From: Isosphaeraceae bacterium
Lineage (GTDB): Bacteria > Planctomycetota > Planctomycetia > Isosphaerales > Isosphaeraceae
NCBI GenBank assembly: GCA_021324445.1
Contig: JAJPJC010000270.1
Coordinates: forward strand, 1 to 35,577
Direction: 5' to 3'
Length of the DNA stretch: 35,577 bases
Below, in pieces: positions 27,014 to 35,373 of this stretch; positions within the stretch are counted from its first letter, which is position 1; every line of letters starts with the position of its first letter. Under the pieces are notes generated by a model. It made no database searches. It was not told the DNA's origin and saw only the letters and a program-made list of their open reading frames with translations. A program made the translations under genes and the position numbers.

Positions 27014-27940
27014 CTACCGCGCACCGGGCTCCAGGGGGAGCGTGGGCGCTCCCGCGGTCGTCGAGGGCGGGCGCGGGATGGGGATGGCGGCCAGCTCGAG
27101 AGCCCGTTTGGTGAATGCGAACTGCAAGCTGGTGCCCAGGATGGTCTGGATCGGTGCGATCAAGCGGTCGAGGAAGACCGTGACGCGGATCAGCGGGTCG
27201 CGATAGACGACCAGCCGGTCGCCCGGCATCAGTTGGTAGTTGGTGGAGGGATCGCCGCCGCTGGTGATGGCGGCCAGGTTGACCGGCAGGAGCTGCTCGC
27301 AGCACGCCCCGGGTGGGGCGGGCCGGACCAACCGGATGTTCTGGGGCGCGGCCGTCGGCAGCAAGCCGCCGGCATAATTGAGGGCATCGAGCACGGTCTC
27401 GTTCCCCGTGATCGGCATCTTGCCGGGCACGAGGACATCACCCAGGACATAGTAATTCTTGCTGTTGTACGCCGTCACGTCCACGAAGACCCGATCCGAA
27501 TCCCTCAGGTCCTTGATCACGATCGGCTTGCCGGTGGAATCGAGCTTGACCACCCCCTCCTCATCCAGCTCCAGGATGCCGAGCGTCTCGTCGGCGATGT
27601 ACTTGCGCAGGTGGAGGATGATCTTCTCCTTGACCTCGGGGATGGTCAGGCCGGCGACGTAGACCTCGCCATAGAAGCCCAGCGAGATCTTGCCGTCGGG
27701 CCGGACCAGGCGCTCCCCGGAGATCGGGCGGCCGGGCAGGGCTTCGAGGACTTCGACGAGCACCAGGTCGGGCGGCTCGACGACATACTCGGGCATGCTG
27801 ATCTTGGTGAATTCCCGCGGGATGTTGCTGCTGGCGATCTTCTCTTCCGGCGTCCGCACCGTCTGGCATCCGCTGACGGCGCAGACCAGGAGCGTCGTCA
27901 GCCAGCCGGCCCGTCGGTCCTTGTTCCTCATGCGATCCAT
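27014..27940 (-). CDS. Polysaccharide biosynthesis/export lipoprotein (Wza-like)
   Basis: 308 residues from ATG 27940, chosen for GGGAGGAAG 8 nt upstream. A type II signal with lipobox VSGC (Cys25) predicts a lipid-anchored outer-membrane or periplasmic protein. The Poly_export domain follows (YVVEPPDLVLVEVLEALPG, then RPDGKISLGFYGEVYVAGLTIPEVKEKI), then a SLBB domain (KNYYVLGDVLVPGKMPITGNETVLDALNYAGGL) and YQLMPGDRLVVYRDP. The C-terminus has a hydrophobic segment, LIAPIQTILGTSLQFAF, where Wza has its pore helix. It would form a channel for polysaccharide export. No Wzc or Wzx/Wzy partner is in the window. It may serve the glycan operon 7 kb away, but nothing here shows that. Confidence 0.9.
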   Translation of the reverse strand: MDRMRNKDRRAGWLTTLLVCAVSGCQTVRTPEEKIASSNIPREFTKISMPEYVVEPPDLVLVEVLEALPGRPISGERLVRPDGKISLGFYGEVYVAGLTIPEVKEKIILHLRKYIADETLGILELDEEGVVKLDSTGKPIVIKDLRDSDRVFVDVTAYNSKNYYVLGDVLVPGKMPITGNETVLDALNYAGGLLPTAAPQNIRLVRPAPPGACCEQLLPVNLAAITSGGDPSTNYQLMPGDRLVVYRDPLIRVTVFLDRLIAPIQTILGTSLQFAFTKRALELAAIPIPRPPSTTAGAPTLPLEPGAR

Positions 27941-28192
27941 GCGACACTTCCTCCCGGCACTCCGACATCGGCCCCACCGGCGCCCGAGGGGTCGAACCCG
28001 ATTCGCCCTCGGGCCTGATCGCGGACGGTCCAGTTCGCCACAGAACCCAATGATGGGCCCGTCCCCTTGACTCCCGCAACCGGGCCTGACTCGACCCGGT
28101 TTGCGCCGGATCGCTCTTGACAGAACATACAATCGGCATAATCGCTGGCTCGCTCAAATCGAAACCGGGTAAGTCCCAGGGTAATCCGCATC

Positions 28193-28891
28193 TTAGGGAA
28201 AATAGCGATTTTGCCGGTTGTAGTAAGTTTGCGGGTAAGGGGACCGGGGGCTCATGCGATTGAAGTAACGAGCCGCCAGCCCCCCTGGAGGAGATGCGGT
28301 CCGGACCCGTCCATTGGCCTGCCGGGCCGTCGTCGCCTGGCCGCGGGCCGTGCGGCGGTCGCCTGCCGAACGATTTCCCAGGGAGCCCTGGGTGGCCAGC
28401 ATCAAGAGTCCCATCTGGGCAGCCCCCATGTTCATCGCTCCCATCGTTCCGCTCATCGAGCTGGAACTGGCCGAGGCCGCGGTTTGCCCTTGCGCTGCCA
28501 GGCCGGTCCCCAGACCCGGCATCATGCTGCCATAGAGCAACGGCGCGGCGTAGGGGTTGGCAAAGACGTTGCTCGGGGTCGTGTTGACACTCGGCAGGCC
28601 CGTGAGATTGGACGCGGCGTTGGATCCCGAGCCAGCCATGAACGGCAGCGCCAGGGCCATCATGGGCATCCCCATGCCGCCCGAGTAGAGACCCGAGGTC
28701 GTCGCCGCCGAACTCGTGGTCGTCGTCATGCTCGAGCTGGTGGACAGGCTGGAGGTCGTCGAGCTGCCGGCCGCCGTCGAGAGTCCGGAGCTCAGTGCGC
28801 GCGCGGTCTGGGCCCGCGCCGCCGCGCCGGTCGAGAGTCCCGCGACCAAGGCCAAGGTCGCACACCCAATCCAATTATGAAAATCCTTCAT
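28193..28891 (-). CDS. Secreted Ser/Thr/Met-rich protein of unknown function
   Basis: 232 residues from ATG 28891, with AGGAGG 9 nt upstream. The signal peptide ends near AAARAQ (residues 24-28). Residues about 31-75 are almost only Ser, Thr, Ala and Gly. The middle is rich in Met, Gly and Leu (GMGMPMMALALPFMAG, MSGTMGAMNMGAAQMG), and the basic C-terminus ends in several Tyr, Arg and Asn residues. No domain was recognised. The low complexity suggests a surface or matrix component. It is 252 nt upstream of the Wza-like gene on the same strand, which might be read from the same or a separate promoter. Confidence 0.7.
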   Translation of the reverse strand: MKDFHNWIGCATLALVAGLSTGAAARAQTARALSSGLSTAAGSSTTSSLSTSSSMTTTTSSAATTSGLYSGGMGMPMMALALPFMAGSGSNAASNLTGLPSVNTTPSNVFANPYAAPLLYGSMMPGLGTGLAAQGQTAASASSSSMSGTMGAMNMGAAQMGLLMLATQGSLGNRSAGDRRTARGQATTARQANGRVRTASPPGGLAARYFNRMSPRSPYPQTYYNRQNRYFP

Positions 28892-29272
28892 GGTCAATCG
28901 CCTCCTGACACTCGCTTCGCAATCCGAGCGGGGACCCAACCGCGACCGTCCGGGAGCGTCCCCGCACGCGCCGCTCCCGGACAGTCGCGATCCTATCCCG
29001 TTCACGTGGGGCGCTCCACCGAGGCTCCCCCTTGTCCCATTCCTTCGTCTCGCCGCCGGCCGCCAGAACACTCAAAAGCCTTGCAACCGGCGGAGACCTT
29101 GCATTCGTCATTTGCGCAAAACCCGGAGAATCGCTGTTTACCCTATTTTCACTGGAGTGAGGGAAACCGGGGACCCGATCGAACCAGTCAGTGGCGAGTT
29201 CGGGAGATGGGACCGCCTCCGCCCAGGAGATTTCGGAGGCGAAGAGGTCATCCGCAAGCGGACGAGGCGAGG
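28892..29272. other. Divergent intergenic region with no gene
   Basis: 381 nt lie between the Ser-rich gene and the YFGY gene and must contain their promoters. AT-rich spots such as TTGCGCAAAACC and GTTTACCCTATTTT near 29114-29151 are promoter-like on the plus strand, but spacing is not convincing. Long frames running through the region belong to extensions of the flanking genes and have no ribosome site. Confidence 0.55.
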
Positions 29273-30178
29273 ATGCGCACGAATCTCAGGAGGGGTCGCC
29301 GAGCGCTGGTGCTGGTGGGGCTGACCTGGGCGGTCAGTCTGGCCGGGCGGGCGCAGGCTCAGCAGACGGGTCTGTTCCCGCTGGCGCCGATCCGCAGGCA
29401 ACGCGTCCCGTGCGAGCAGGCCGATCCGGTCTACAAGATTTACAAGCAACAGTACTTCGGCTATCACCCCACGTGCTGGCGGCGGTTCCCGGACGGCTGG
29501 GGGTGTCCGAGTCCCGAAGCGCCCAACCGCGAGAAGTCGTTCCAAGACATCAAGCCGGGCGCCGGCGCGGGCGCAGGCCCGGAAGCCGAGGCCCCGCCGC
29601 CGGAAGAGATGGGGGCACCACCTGCGGGGGGGGCGCGGCCGACGCCGACTTTGCCGGAGGAGCGCTCGCCGTTCGAGACCGACACGGGTGCTCCGGGGGG
29701 CGCGGCCATGCCGGGCCAGCCGCTGGGCCGGCCGGCGCCGCGGGCGACGCCGCCGCCCGAGGGCCGGTCGCCGTTTGAGACGCTCAATCCCCAGGACCAG
29801 GCACAACCTCCACGCCGCAACCCGCAAGCGGGCCCGACGGCGCCACCGCCGGGCGCCAACCCACCCCAGCTCTCCGCGCCGGACGGGCAACCGCAGGGGG
29901 GCGCCTCGGGATACCGCTCGATGCGGGACGAGTCGGACGAGGAGGTCGTGGGGCGTGTGGACGAGACTCCCCTGCTCGACGTGCCGAGCATCGACCTGTC
30001 CCGCGCCGAGACGCCCGGACCCTTCTTTGATCCGCCGTCCAGCACGGCGACGACTTCGGCGGCCAGCACGGCGGCGACTCCGGCGGCCACCGAGACCCCG
30101 CCGCCCTCCGCCCCGCCCCGGCGCGGACTGCTCAGTAATCTCTTCGGCGGGTTGGGTCTGAACTGGTTCCGTCGCTGA
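29273..30178 (+). CDS. Secreted Pro-rich protein with YFGY/CW motif
   Basis: 301 residues from ATG 29273, with GAGG 5 nt upstream; the much longer upstream frame has no start signal. A signal peptide (RALVLVGLTWAVSLAGRAQAQ) ends near residue 30. Residues 55-80 contain the motif KIYKQQYFGYHPTCWRRFPD followed by GWGCPS, a pattern often seen in short planctomycete secreted proteins. The rest is Pro/Ala/Gly-rich and probably disordered, with two copies of RSPFET near residues 130 and 165. The C-terminal 20 residues are hydrophobic and aromatic (LLSNLFGGLGLNWFRR). No function is known. Confidence 0.72.
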   Translation: MRTNLRRGRRALVLVGLTWAVSLAGRAQAQQTGLFPLAPIRRQRVPCEQADPVYKIYKQQYFGYHPTCWRRFPDGWGCPSPEAPNREKSFQDIKPGAGAGAGPEAEAPPPEEMGAPPAGGARPTPTLPEERSPFETDTGAPGGAAMPGQPLGRPAPRATPPPEGRSPFETLNPQDQAQPPRRNPQAGPTAPPPGANPPQLSAPDGQPQGGASGYRSMRDESDEEVVGRVDETPLLDVPSIDLSRAETPGPFFDPPSSTATTSAASTAATPAATETPPPSAPPRRGLLSNLFGGLGLNWFRR

Positions 30179-30535
30179 GTGACGGTCCGGAACGGAACGG
30201 AACGCCCGCGGGAGCGAGCGGTCTTGCTTGCAGCAGCTCCAGTCGTAGGTCAGGCTTTGAGTCTGACATTCCGGTATTCTGTCAGACTCAAAGCCTGACC
30301 TACGTTCTGGCCGGCGTCATGGCTGCTCGGGACCTCGTTCGACATCCGGTTGTCTGCGTCCCCGGTGGAGCTCCCTTGGTGCAATGGAGCCACGATCCTG
30401 TCACAATCAGAAAAACTCGGAGTGCCCACGCCCGCCGACTTGAATCCCGGGGACGATCGGACGAACCATTCTCAGGCGAGGCGTGTTGAGTCCCAGACCG
30501 GCTCGGATCGCCCGAACTCGAGTGAGCTCCCCGTG
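30179..30535. other. Intergenic region before the GTPase module
   Basis: 357 nt hold a short GGAAC triplication (about 30189-30203), the large palindrome listed at 30244-30304, and the presumed promoter and leader of the GTPase operon. An in-frame upstream extension of the GTPase is open but reads like non-coding sequence. No further gene was found. Confidence 0.55.
30244..30304. repeat. Dispersed palindromic repeat, perfect 25-bp arms
   Basis: Arms CGTAGGTCAGGCTTTGAG... at 30244-30268 and the exact complement at 30280-30304 enclose an 11-nt loop (TTCCGGTATTC). The loop length and outer sequence equal those of the copy at 18689-18737. Perfect pairing of both arms implies recent movement or selection on the hairpin. 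Confidence 0.9.
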
Positions 30536-32101
30536 ATGCGCAGTCCCACCCGGTACCCTTACGCGGCTCTGATGGTCGTGCTCCTGATCGCGGCGATCGG
30601 GCTAGCGGCGTGGCTGGTCAGCTCGGTGAATGAGTTGCACGAGCGATTCGCCCGAGAATCGCGGGGCCTGGGGCTGGCCTTCCTGGTCGTCTTGATCGTC
30701 CTGATGATGGCCGGCGCGATCTGGCTGGGCCGGCTGGCCTGGAGGTCGAGAGCCCCCAAGCAGGCAGGCACTCCCGTCCCGGCGGACCTGATCCAGGCCG
30801 CCGCGCTTCAAGCGGAGCAGGCCGAGGGTGTGATCCGGCGGGTCGGCGATGAGGCGGTCAGAGCCGAGCTGAACCGCGAGCTGAGCGAAGTGAAGGCGGG
30901 TCGCGAGCACCGCGAGTTTCGGGTCGTCGTCTTCGGGACCGGTTCGGCCGGGAAGACGTCGTTGATCAACGCCCTGCTGGGACGCGAGATCGGCAAGACC
31001 GAGGCCGTCATGGGAACGACCCAGCACGGGGAAAGCCACACCTACACCATGCAGGGCGTCGAGGGGACGGTCTACCTGACCGATACGCCGGGCCTCTCGG
31101 AGATCGGCTCCGGCGGCGCCGCGCGCGAGCAAGAAGCGCGCGAGCTGGCCGCGCGCGCCGACTTGCTGGTCTTTGTCCTCGACCACGACCTGATCCGCAC
31201 CGAGTACGAGCCGCTCGCCGCGTTGGTCCGCCAAGGGAAGCGCTCGGTCGTCCTGCTCAACAAGACGGACCGGTTCACGGACGCGGATCGGGATGCGATC
31301 CTGGCGAAGCTGCGGGAGCGGCTCCGCGGGCTGGTTGCCTCTGACGACATCATCGCCGGCGCGGCCGCCCCCCGGCCGATCCCGGTCCGCGTGCAGCGCG
31401 GCGACGGCTCGACCGAGACGATCCTCGAAGGCCAGGCACCCCAGCTCGAGGCGCTGCGCGAACGGATCGGCCGGATCCTCAAGCGGGAGGGTGAGACGCT
31501 CCGCGCCGGCAATCTCCTGCTCCGCGCCCATCTCCTGAGCCGCAAGGCCCAGGATCAGCTCTCGAAGGAGCGCGACCAGAAGGCCCAGGACGTCATCGAG
31601 AAGTTCCAGTGGATCACGGCCGGGACCGTCTTCACCAACCCGTTCCCGGCGCTGGAGTTCCTGGCCAGCGGCGCCGTGCAGTTCCAGATGATCTCGGAGC
31701 TGGCCGGGGTCTATGGTTTCGAGATCTCGGCGTCGAATGTCCGCATGATCGGCACCGAGATGATCCAGATGCTCCTGAAGCTCGGCCTGGTGGAGGCAAC
31801 CACCTCGCTGATCGCCGGCATCTTCAAGTCGTCGCTGGTGGGCTATGCGGCCGGCGGGGCCGTCCAGGCCGTCTCCATGGCCTACCTGACGCATATCTCG
31901 GGCGAGACGTTCGCCGATTACTTCCGGCGCGGTCAAACCTGGGGCGACGGCGGGCTCCAGGCCGCGTTGATCCACCAGTTCGACCTGACCAGCCGCGCCG
32001 AGTTCCTCCAGGAATTCGCCAAGCAGGCCGTCCAGAGAGTCTCCAGCAAACTCCTGCACGGCACACCCAAGGGGCAAGAACAGCCCGCATCCAGGACCTG
32101 A
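30536..32101 (+). CDS. Membrane-anchored Era-like GTPase, probable DUF697 protein
   Basis: 521 residues from ATG 30536; no strong ribosome site, and a GTG one codon earlier is possible. Two membrane helices lie at about 9-29 and 45-64. The GTPase domain has G1 GTGSAGKT (134-141), G3 DTPG (183-186) and G4 NKTD (242-245). After a charged helix, the C-terminal part (TAGTVFTNPFPALEFLASGAVQFQMISELAGVYGFEIS) resembles DUF697, an amphipathic helical region found in several membrane-associated GTPases. It would act as a nucleotide-driven switch at the membrane; partners and process are unknown. It begins a four-gene unit with gaps of 23, 12 and 15 nt. Confidence 0.85.
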   Translation: MRSPTRYPYAALMVVLLIAAIGLAAWLVSSVNELHERFARESRGLGLAFLVVLIVLMMAGAIWLGRLAWRSRAPKQAGTPVPADLIQAAALQAEQAEGVIRRVGDEAVRAELNRELSEVKAGREHREFRVVVFGTGSAGKTSLINALLGREIGKTEAVMGTTQHGESHTYTMQGVEGTVYLTDTPGLSEIGSGGAAREQEARELAARADLLVFVLDHDLIRTEYEPLAALVRQGKRSVVLLNKTDRFTDADRDAILAKLRERLRGLVASDDIIAGAAAPRPIPVRVQRGDGSTETILEGQAPQLEALRERIGRILKREGETLRAGNLLLRAHLLSRKAQDQLSKERDQKAQDVIEKFQWITAGTVFTNPFPALEFLASGAVQFQMISELAGVYGFEISASNVRMIGTEMIQMLLKLGLVEATTSLIAGIFKSSLVGYAAGGAVQAVSMAYLTHISGETFADYFRRGQTWGDGGLQAALIHQFDLTSRAEFLQEFAKQAVQRVSSKLLHGTPKGQEQPASRT

Positions 32102-32124
32102 CCGGCCAAACGGAGACGAACCTC

Positions 32125-33477
32125 GTGTCCACTCTGCTCGGGGATCTCCCGCGATTGTTTCCCCAGCCCGACCAGACCATCGCCGGCATCGGCCGCGCGA
32201 TCCGCGAAGGCCGGCTCACTTGCGTCGACGTGCTCCGCGCCTGCCTCGACCAGGTCGAGGAGTGGGAGCCGAAGGTCCACGCCTGGGTGGTTCTCGATCG
32301 GGACGGGGCAATCGAGCAGGCGCGGGCTCTCGATGAGGAGCTGAAGGCGGGCAAGGACCGCGGACCGCTCCATGGTATCCCGATCGGGATCAAGGACATC
32401 ATCGACGTGAAAGGACTGCCGACGGCCTGCGGCGCCAAGCGCTGGGCTGATCGAATCGCCGAGGATGATGCCGATGTGGTGAAGAGGCTGCGCAACGCCG
32501 GTGCGGTGATCATGGGCAAGACAGTCACGACGCCCTATGCCTGGATCGATCCGCCGGTCACGCGCAACCCGTGGAACCTCGATCGGACGCCGGGCGGCTC
32601 ATCGAGTGGCTCGGCCGCGGCCGTGGCCTGCGGGATGTGCTACGGGGCGATCGGGACTCAGACGGGCGGTTCGATCACCCGGCCGGCCTCATTTTGCGGC
32701 GTCGCAGGGATGAAGCCCGACAAGATGTGGCTGTGGAGCAGCAAGGGGATCAAGCCCTTCGCTCGGAGCCTGGACCACGTGGGTCCCATCGCACGCACGG
32801 TCGAGGATCTGCGGCTGTTATTCGAGGCGATGAGCGAGAAGAGATTCCTCAGCATCGAAGCGAATCACTACCCCCCGCACGAAGGGCCAGTCAAGCTTGG
32901 TCGTTTGCGAGGCTTCTTCGATCGCCGGGCCACGCCCGCGGTCCTCGCGGCACTCGATGACGCGGCTCGTGCCCTCAACGACGCCGGGGCCGAGATCGTC
33001 GAGTTGGAGGACCCGGTCGATTTCGAGCGGATCCTCCGGGATCATCGCACGGTCATGGCCGCAGAGGCCGCGCGCGAGCATTCCGACTGGCTCGATCAGT
33101 TCCCCGACGACTATCCACCTCGGATTCGTGACCTCATCCTGGAGGGTCGAACTCCGCTGGCTTTGGAGTATTTCCAGGCCGAGGGTCGCATGAGCTCGTC
33201 GATGTTCGAGCTGCTGAAAGCCTACGAGCAAGCAGGACGACAATTCTGGATCACCCCTGCGACGCTCGATACCGCCCCCGACCCATCGACAACCGGCGAC
33301 CCGGCATTCAACTCGCCCTGGAGCTATACCGGCCTTCCCACGGTCTCGTTCCCGATCGGCCTGGCGCCCGACGGCCTGCCGGCGGCGGTGCAGATCTCCG
33401 GTTCGCATCTTCTTGACCAGTCGCTCCTGCGGGCGGCCGCGTGGTGTGAACAAGTCATCCGAACCTGGCAACAATAA
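32125..33477 (+). CDS. Amidase signature family hydrolase
   Basis: 450 residues from GTG 32125, with GGAGA 8 nt upstream, 23 nt after the GTPase stop. The amidase triad is complete: Lys90 in GIPIGIKDIIDVKG, cis-Ser159 in GGSSSGSAAAVA, and nucleophile Ser183 in GTQTGGSITRPASFCG. Spacing matches GatA-type enzymes. The C-terminus (WSYTGLPTVSFPIGLAPDGLPAAVQI) closes the fold. No signal peptide or membrane segment is visible. It lacks the GatB/GatC partners, and the context speaks against tRNA amidation. It probably hydrolyses a small amide, but the substrate is unknown. Its place between two GTPases is the unusual point. Confidence 0.93.
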   Translation: MSTLLGDLPRLFPQPDQTIAGIGRAIREGRLTCVDVLRACLDQVEEWEPKVHAWVVLDRDGAIEQARALDEELKAGKDRGPLHGIPIGIKDIIDVKGLPTACGAKRWADRIAEDDADVVKRLRNAGAVIMGKTVTTPYAWIDPPVTRNPWNLDRTPGGSSSGSAAAVACGMCYGAIGTQTGGSITRPASFCGVAGMKPDKMWLWSSKGIKPFARSLDHVGPIARTVEDLRLLFEAMSEKRFLSIEANHYPPHEGPVKLGRLRGFFDRRATPAVLAALDDAARALNDAGAEIVELEDPVDFERILRDHRTVMAAEAAREHSDWLDQFPDDYPPRIRDLILEGRTPLALEYFQAEGRMSSSMFELLKAYEQAGRQFWITPATLDTAPDPSTTGDPAFNSPWSYTGLPTVSFPIGLAPDGLPAAVQISGSHLLDQSLLRAAAWCEQVIRTWQQ

Positions 33478-33489
33478 AGGACCAGGATC

Positions 33490-34881
33490 ATGGCCGGTGA
33501 GGAGCTGACCGACTTGCTCGACGAGCTGGACCGACAAACCGAGACGAACGACACCGTCGAGCGTGCGCGGGAGAGCCTGGAGGAGACCCTGGCGGGCCTC
33601 AAGCTGACCCCGGAGGAAGAGCAGGTGCTGGCCGAGGAGCTGCGCCAGCTCCGCGACCTGACCCGCAAGCTCGACGAGACGACGATCGAGATCGCCGCCT
33701 TCGGCATGGTCAGCCGGGGCAAGTCCTCGGTCCTCAATGCGCTGTTGGGTCAAGAGGTCTTCAAGATTGGGGCCACTCATGGGACGACGGTCGCCCGCGC
33801 CGCCCAGCGCTGGGAGCAAAGCGCCATCAGCCGGCCCGGGTTGGAGGGTGCCAAGCTCATCGTGGTCGATACGCCGGGCATCGACGAGGTCGGAGGCGAG
33901 GCTCGGGAGGCTCTGGCCCACGACGTCGCCCGGCACGCCGACCTCATCCTCTTCATCGTCTCCGGCGACATGCAGCGCGTCGAGATCGAGGCCCTGGCCG
34001 CACTCCGCGAGGTGCAGAAACCGATCATCCTGGTGTTCAACCAGATCGACCGCTACCCGGAGCTCGATCGCGACCAGATCTACGCCAAGATCAAGGACGA
34101 GCGGGTCAAGCACCTGGTTCGCCCCGAGGACGTCGTCATGACGGCGGCCCGGCCCGACCCGTACAAGGTCCGGGTTCAGCTCCCCGACGGGACGACCCAG
34201 ACCCAGTGGGAGCGCCCCGCGCCGTTGATCGAACCGCTCAAGGCGCGGATCCTCGACGTGCTCGATCGCGAGGGCAAGGCGCTGGTGGCGCTCAACACGC
34301 TGCTCATGGCGGGCGATCTCCATGCCGAGATCGTTGCGCGCAAGGTCCAGATCCGCGACGAGGCCGCCAACCGGCTCATCTGGAACTTCGCCGTGGCCAA
34401 GGGGGCGGCCGTCGCGCTGAATCCGGTCCCGGTGGCCGACATGGCCGGCGGCCTGGCCGTCGACGTGGGCATGATCGTCGCGCTGAGCAAGCTCTATGGG
34501 ATCCCGTTCACCCGGCGCACGGCGGCGAGCCTGGTCCGCGACATGATGCTGGCCCTGGGCGCGATGGGCGTGGTCGAGGTGGCCAGCCGGATCCTGGCCA
34601 GCGGGCTCAAGTCGTCGCTGGCCGGGCTGACCGTCATGAGCGGCGGCCTGGCCGCGCCGCTGACCGCGCTGGGCTACGGCGCCATCGGGTTGGGCCAGGC
34701 CGCGACCGGCGCCACCACCTCGTACGTCCTGGGCCAGGGGGCCAAGACCTACCTCCGCCAGGGCTGCCAGTGGGGACCCCGCGGCATCAAGACGGTCATC
34801 CAGCAGATCCTCGTCCAGGCCAAGACCGACTCGGTCATCGACCGGCTCCGCGAGGATCTCAAGAAGCGGCTGAAAGCCTGA
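33490..34881 (+). CDS. Second GTPase of the module, probable DUF697 protein
   Basis: 463 residues from ATG 33490, with an AGGA site just upstream, 12 nt after the amidase. A charged helix of about 60 residues precedes G1 GMVSRGKS (72-79); G3 is DTPG (127-130) and G4 is NQID (184-187). The C-terminal half (WNFAVAKGAAVALNPVPVADMAGGLAVDVGMIVALSKLYG, then SLAGLTVMSGGLAAPLTALGYGAIGLGQAATG) has the Ala/Gly-rich hydrophobic helices of DUF697 proteins. It resembles the first GTPase in order of parts but has no N-terminal membrane helices and is clearly diverged in sequence. Both could form a hetero-oligomer at the membrane (inference). Confidence 0.87.
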   Translation: MAGEELTDLLDELDRQTETNDTVERARESLEETLAGLKLTPEEEQVLAEELRQLRDLTRKLDETTIEIAAFGMVSRGKSSVLNALLGQEVFKIGATHGTTVARAAQRWEQSAISRPGLEGAKLIVVDTPGIDEVGGEAREALAHDVARHADLILFIVSGDMQRVEIEALAALREVQKPIILVFNQIDRYPELDRDQIYAKIKDERVKHLVRPEDVVMTAARPDPYKVRVQLPDGTTQTQWERPAPLIEPLKARILDVLDREGKALVALNTLLMAGDLHAEIVARKVQIRDEAANRLIWNFAVAKGAAVALNPVPVADMAGGLAVDVGMIVALSKLYGIPFTRRTAASLVRDMMLALGAMGVVEVASRILASGLKSSLAGLTVMSGGLAAPLTALGYGAIGLGQAATGATTSYVLGQGAKTYLRQGCQWGPRGIKTVIQQILVQAKTDSVIDRLREDLKKRLKA

Positions 34882-34896
34882 CCACAGGGCGAATCC

Positions 34897-35340
34897 ATGT
34901 CCCGAACCCGCTCGCTGATCGTCGCCGGTGCCATCACGCTGCTCCTGCTCGGCGGCCTGGCGTTCGAGATCATCGCCACCCGACCCGTCCGCGGAGCGCT
35001 GCGGACCTGCACCGAGCTCTTCACGATCGCCAATCGACCCGGCCTCAGCGAAGCCGAGCGCCTGGAGGCCGCCCGGGCGCTTTGCTCGCGGCGATACCTG
35101 CAAACGCATGAGCTGAAAGTCGCCGACGAGGGGGGGATCGTCGGCATCCCGCGCAACATCAACAAGAACTTCCAGGCATGGCGCGAAGGGCCGAACGTCT
35201 GGATCTGCCCGACCAACCGGATCGGGCCGGTCTACCAGTTCATTTTCGAGAACGGCGGCTGGCGCTTCGACGGTCCGGTTGGCATCCTCCGGCCGCGCGG
35301 CGAAATGGTGCGGATCTCCGATCTGCCCGACCTCGAGTAA
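34897..35340 (+). CDS. Small membrane-anchored hypothetical protein
   Basis: 147 residues from ATG 34897, 15 nt after the second GTPase stop (no clear ribosome site). One hydrophobic helix (residues 7-27, LIVAGAITLLLLGGLAFEIIA) anchors it, and the remainder of about 115 residues lies on one side. VWICPTNRIGPVYQFIFENGGWRFDGPVGIL reads as a compact beta-rich fold with a single Cys and several aromatics. I do not recognise a family. Spacing and strand make it the fourth gene of the GTPase/amidase unit. Confidence 0.72.
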   Translation: MSRTRSLIVAGAITLLLLGGLAFEIIATRPVRGALRTCTELFTIANRPGLSEAERLEAARALCSRRYLQTHELKVADEGGIVGIPRNINKNFQAWREGPNVWICPTNRIGPVYQFIFENGGWRFDGPVGILRPRGEMVRISDLPDLE

Positions 35341-35373
35341 GCGCGTGCGGATCGGGCCGCCGCAGCTCCCCAT

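Noticed and set aside
28118..28142. TTGACA...CATAAT on the plus strand
   Set aside because: The spacer is only 14 nt and the next gene downstream on that strand is more than 1 kb away.
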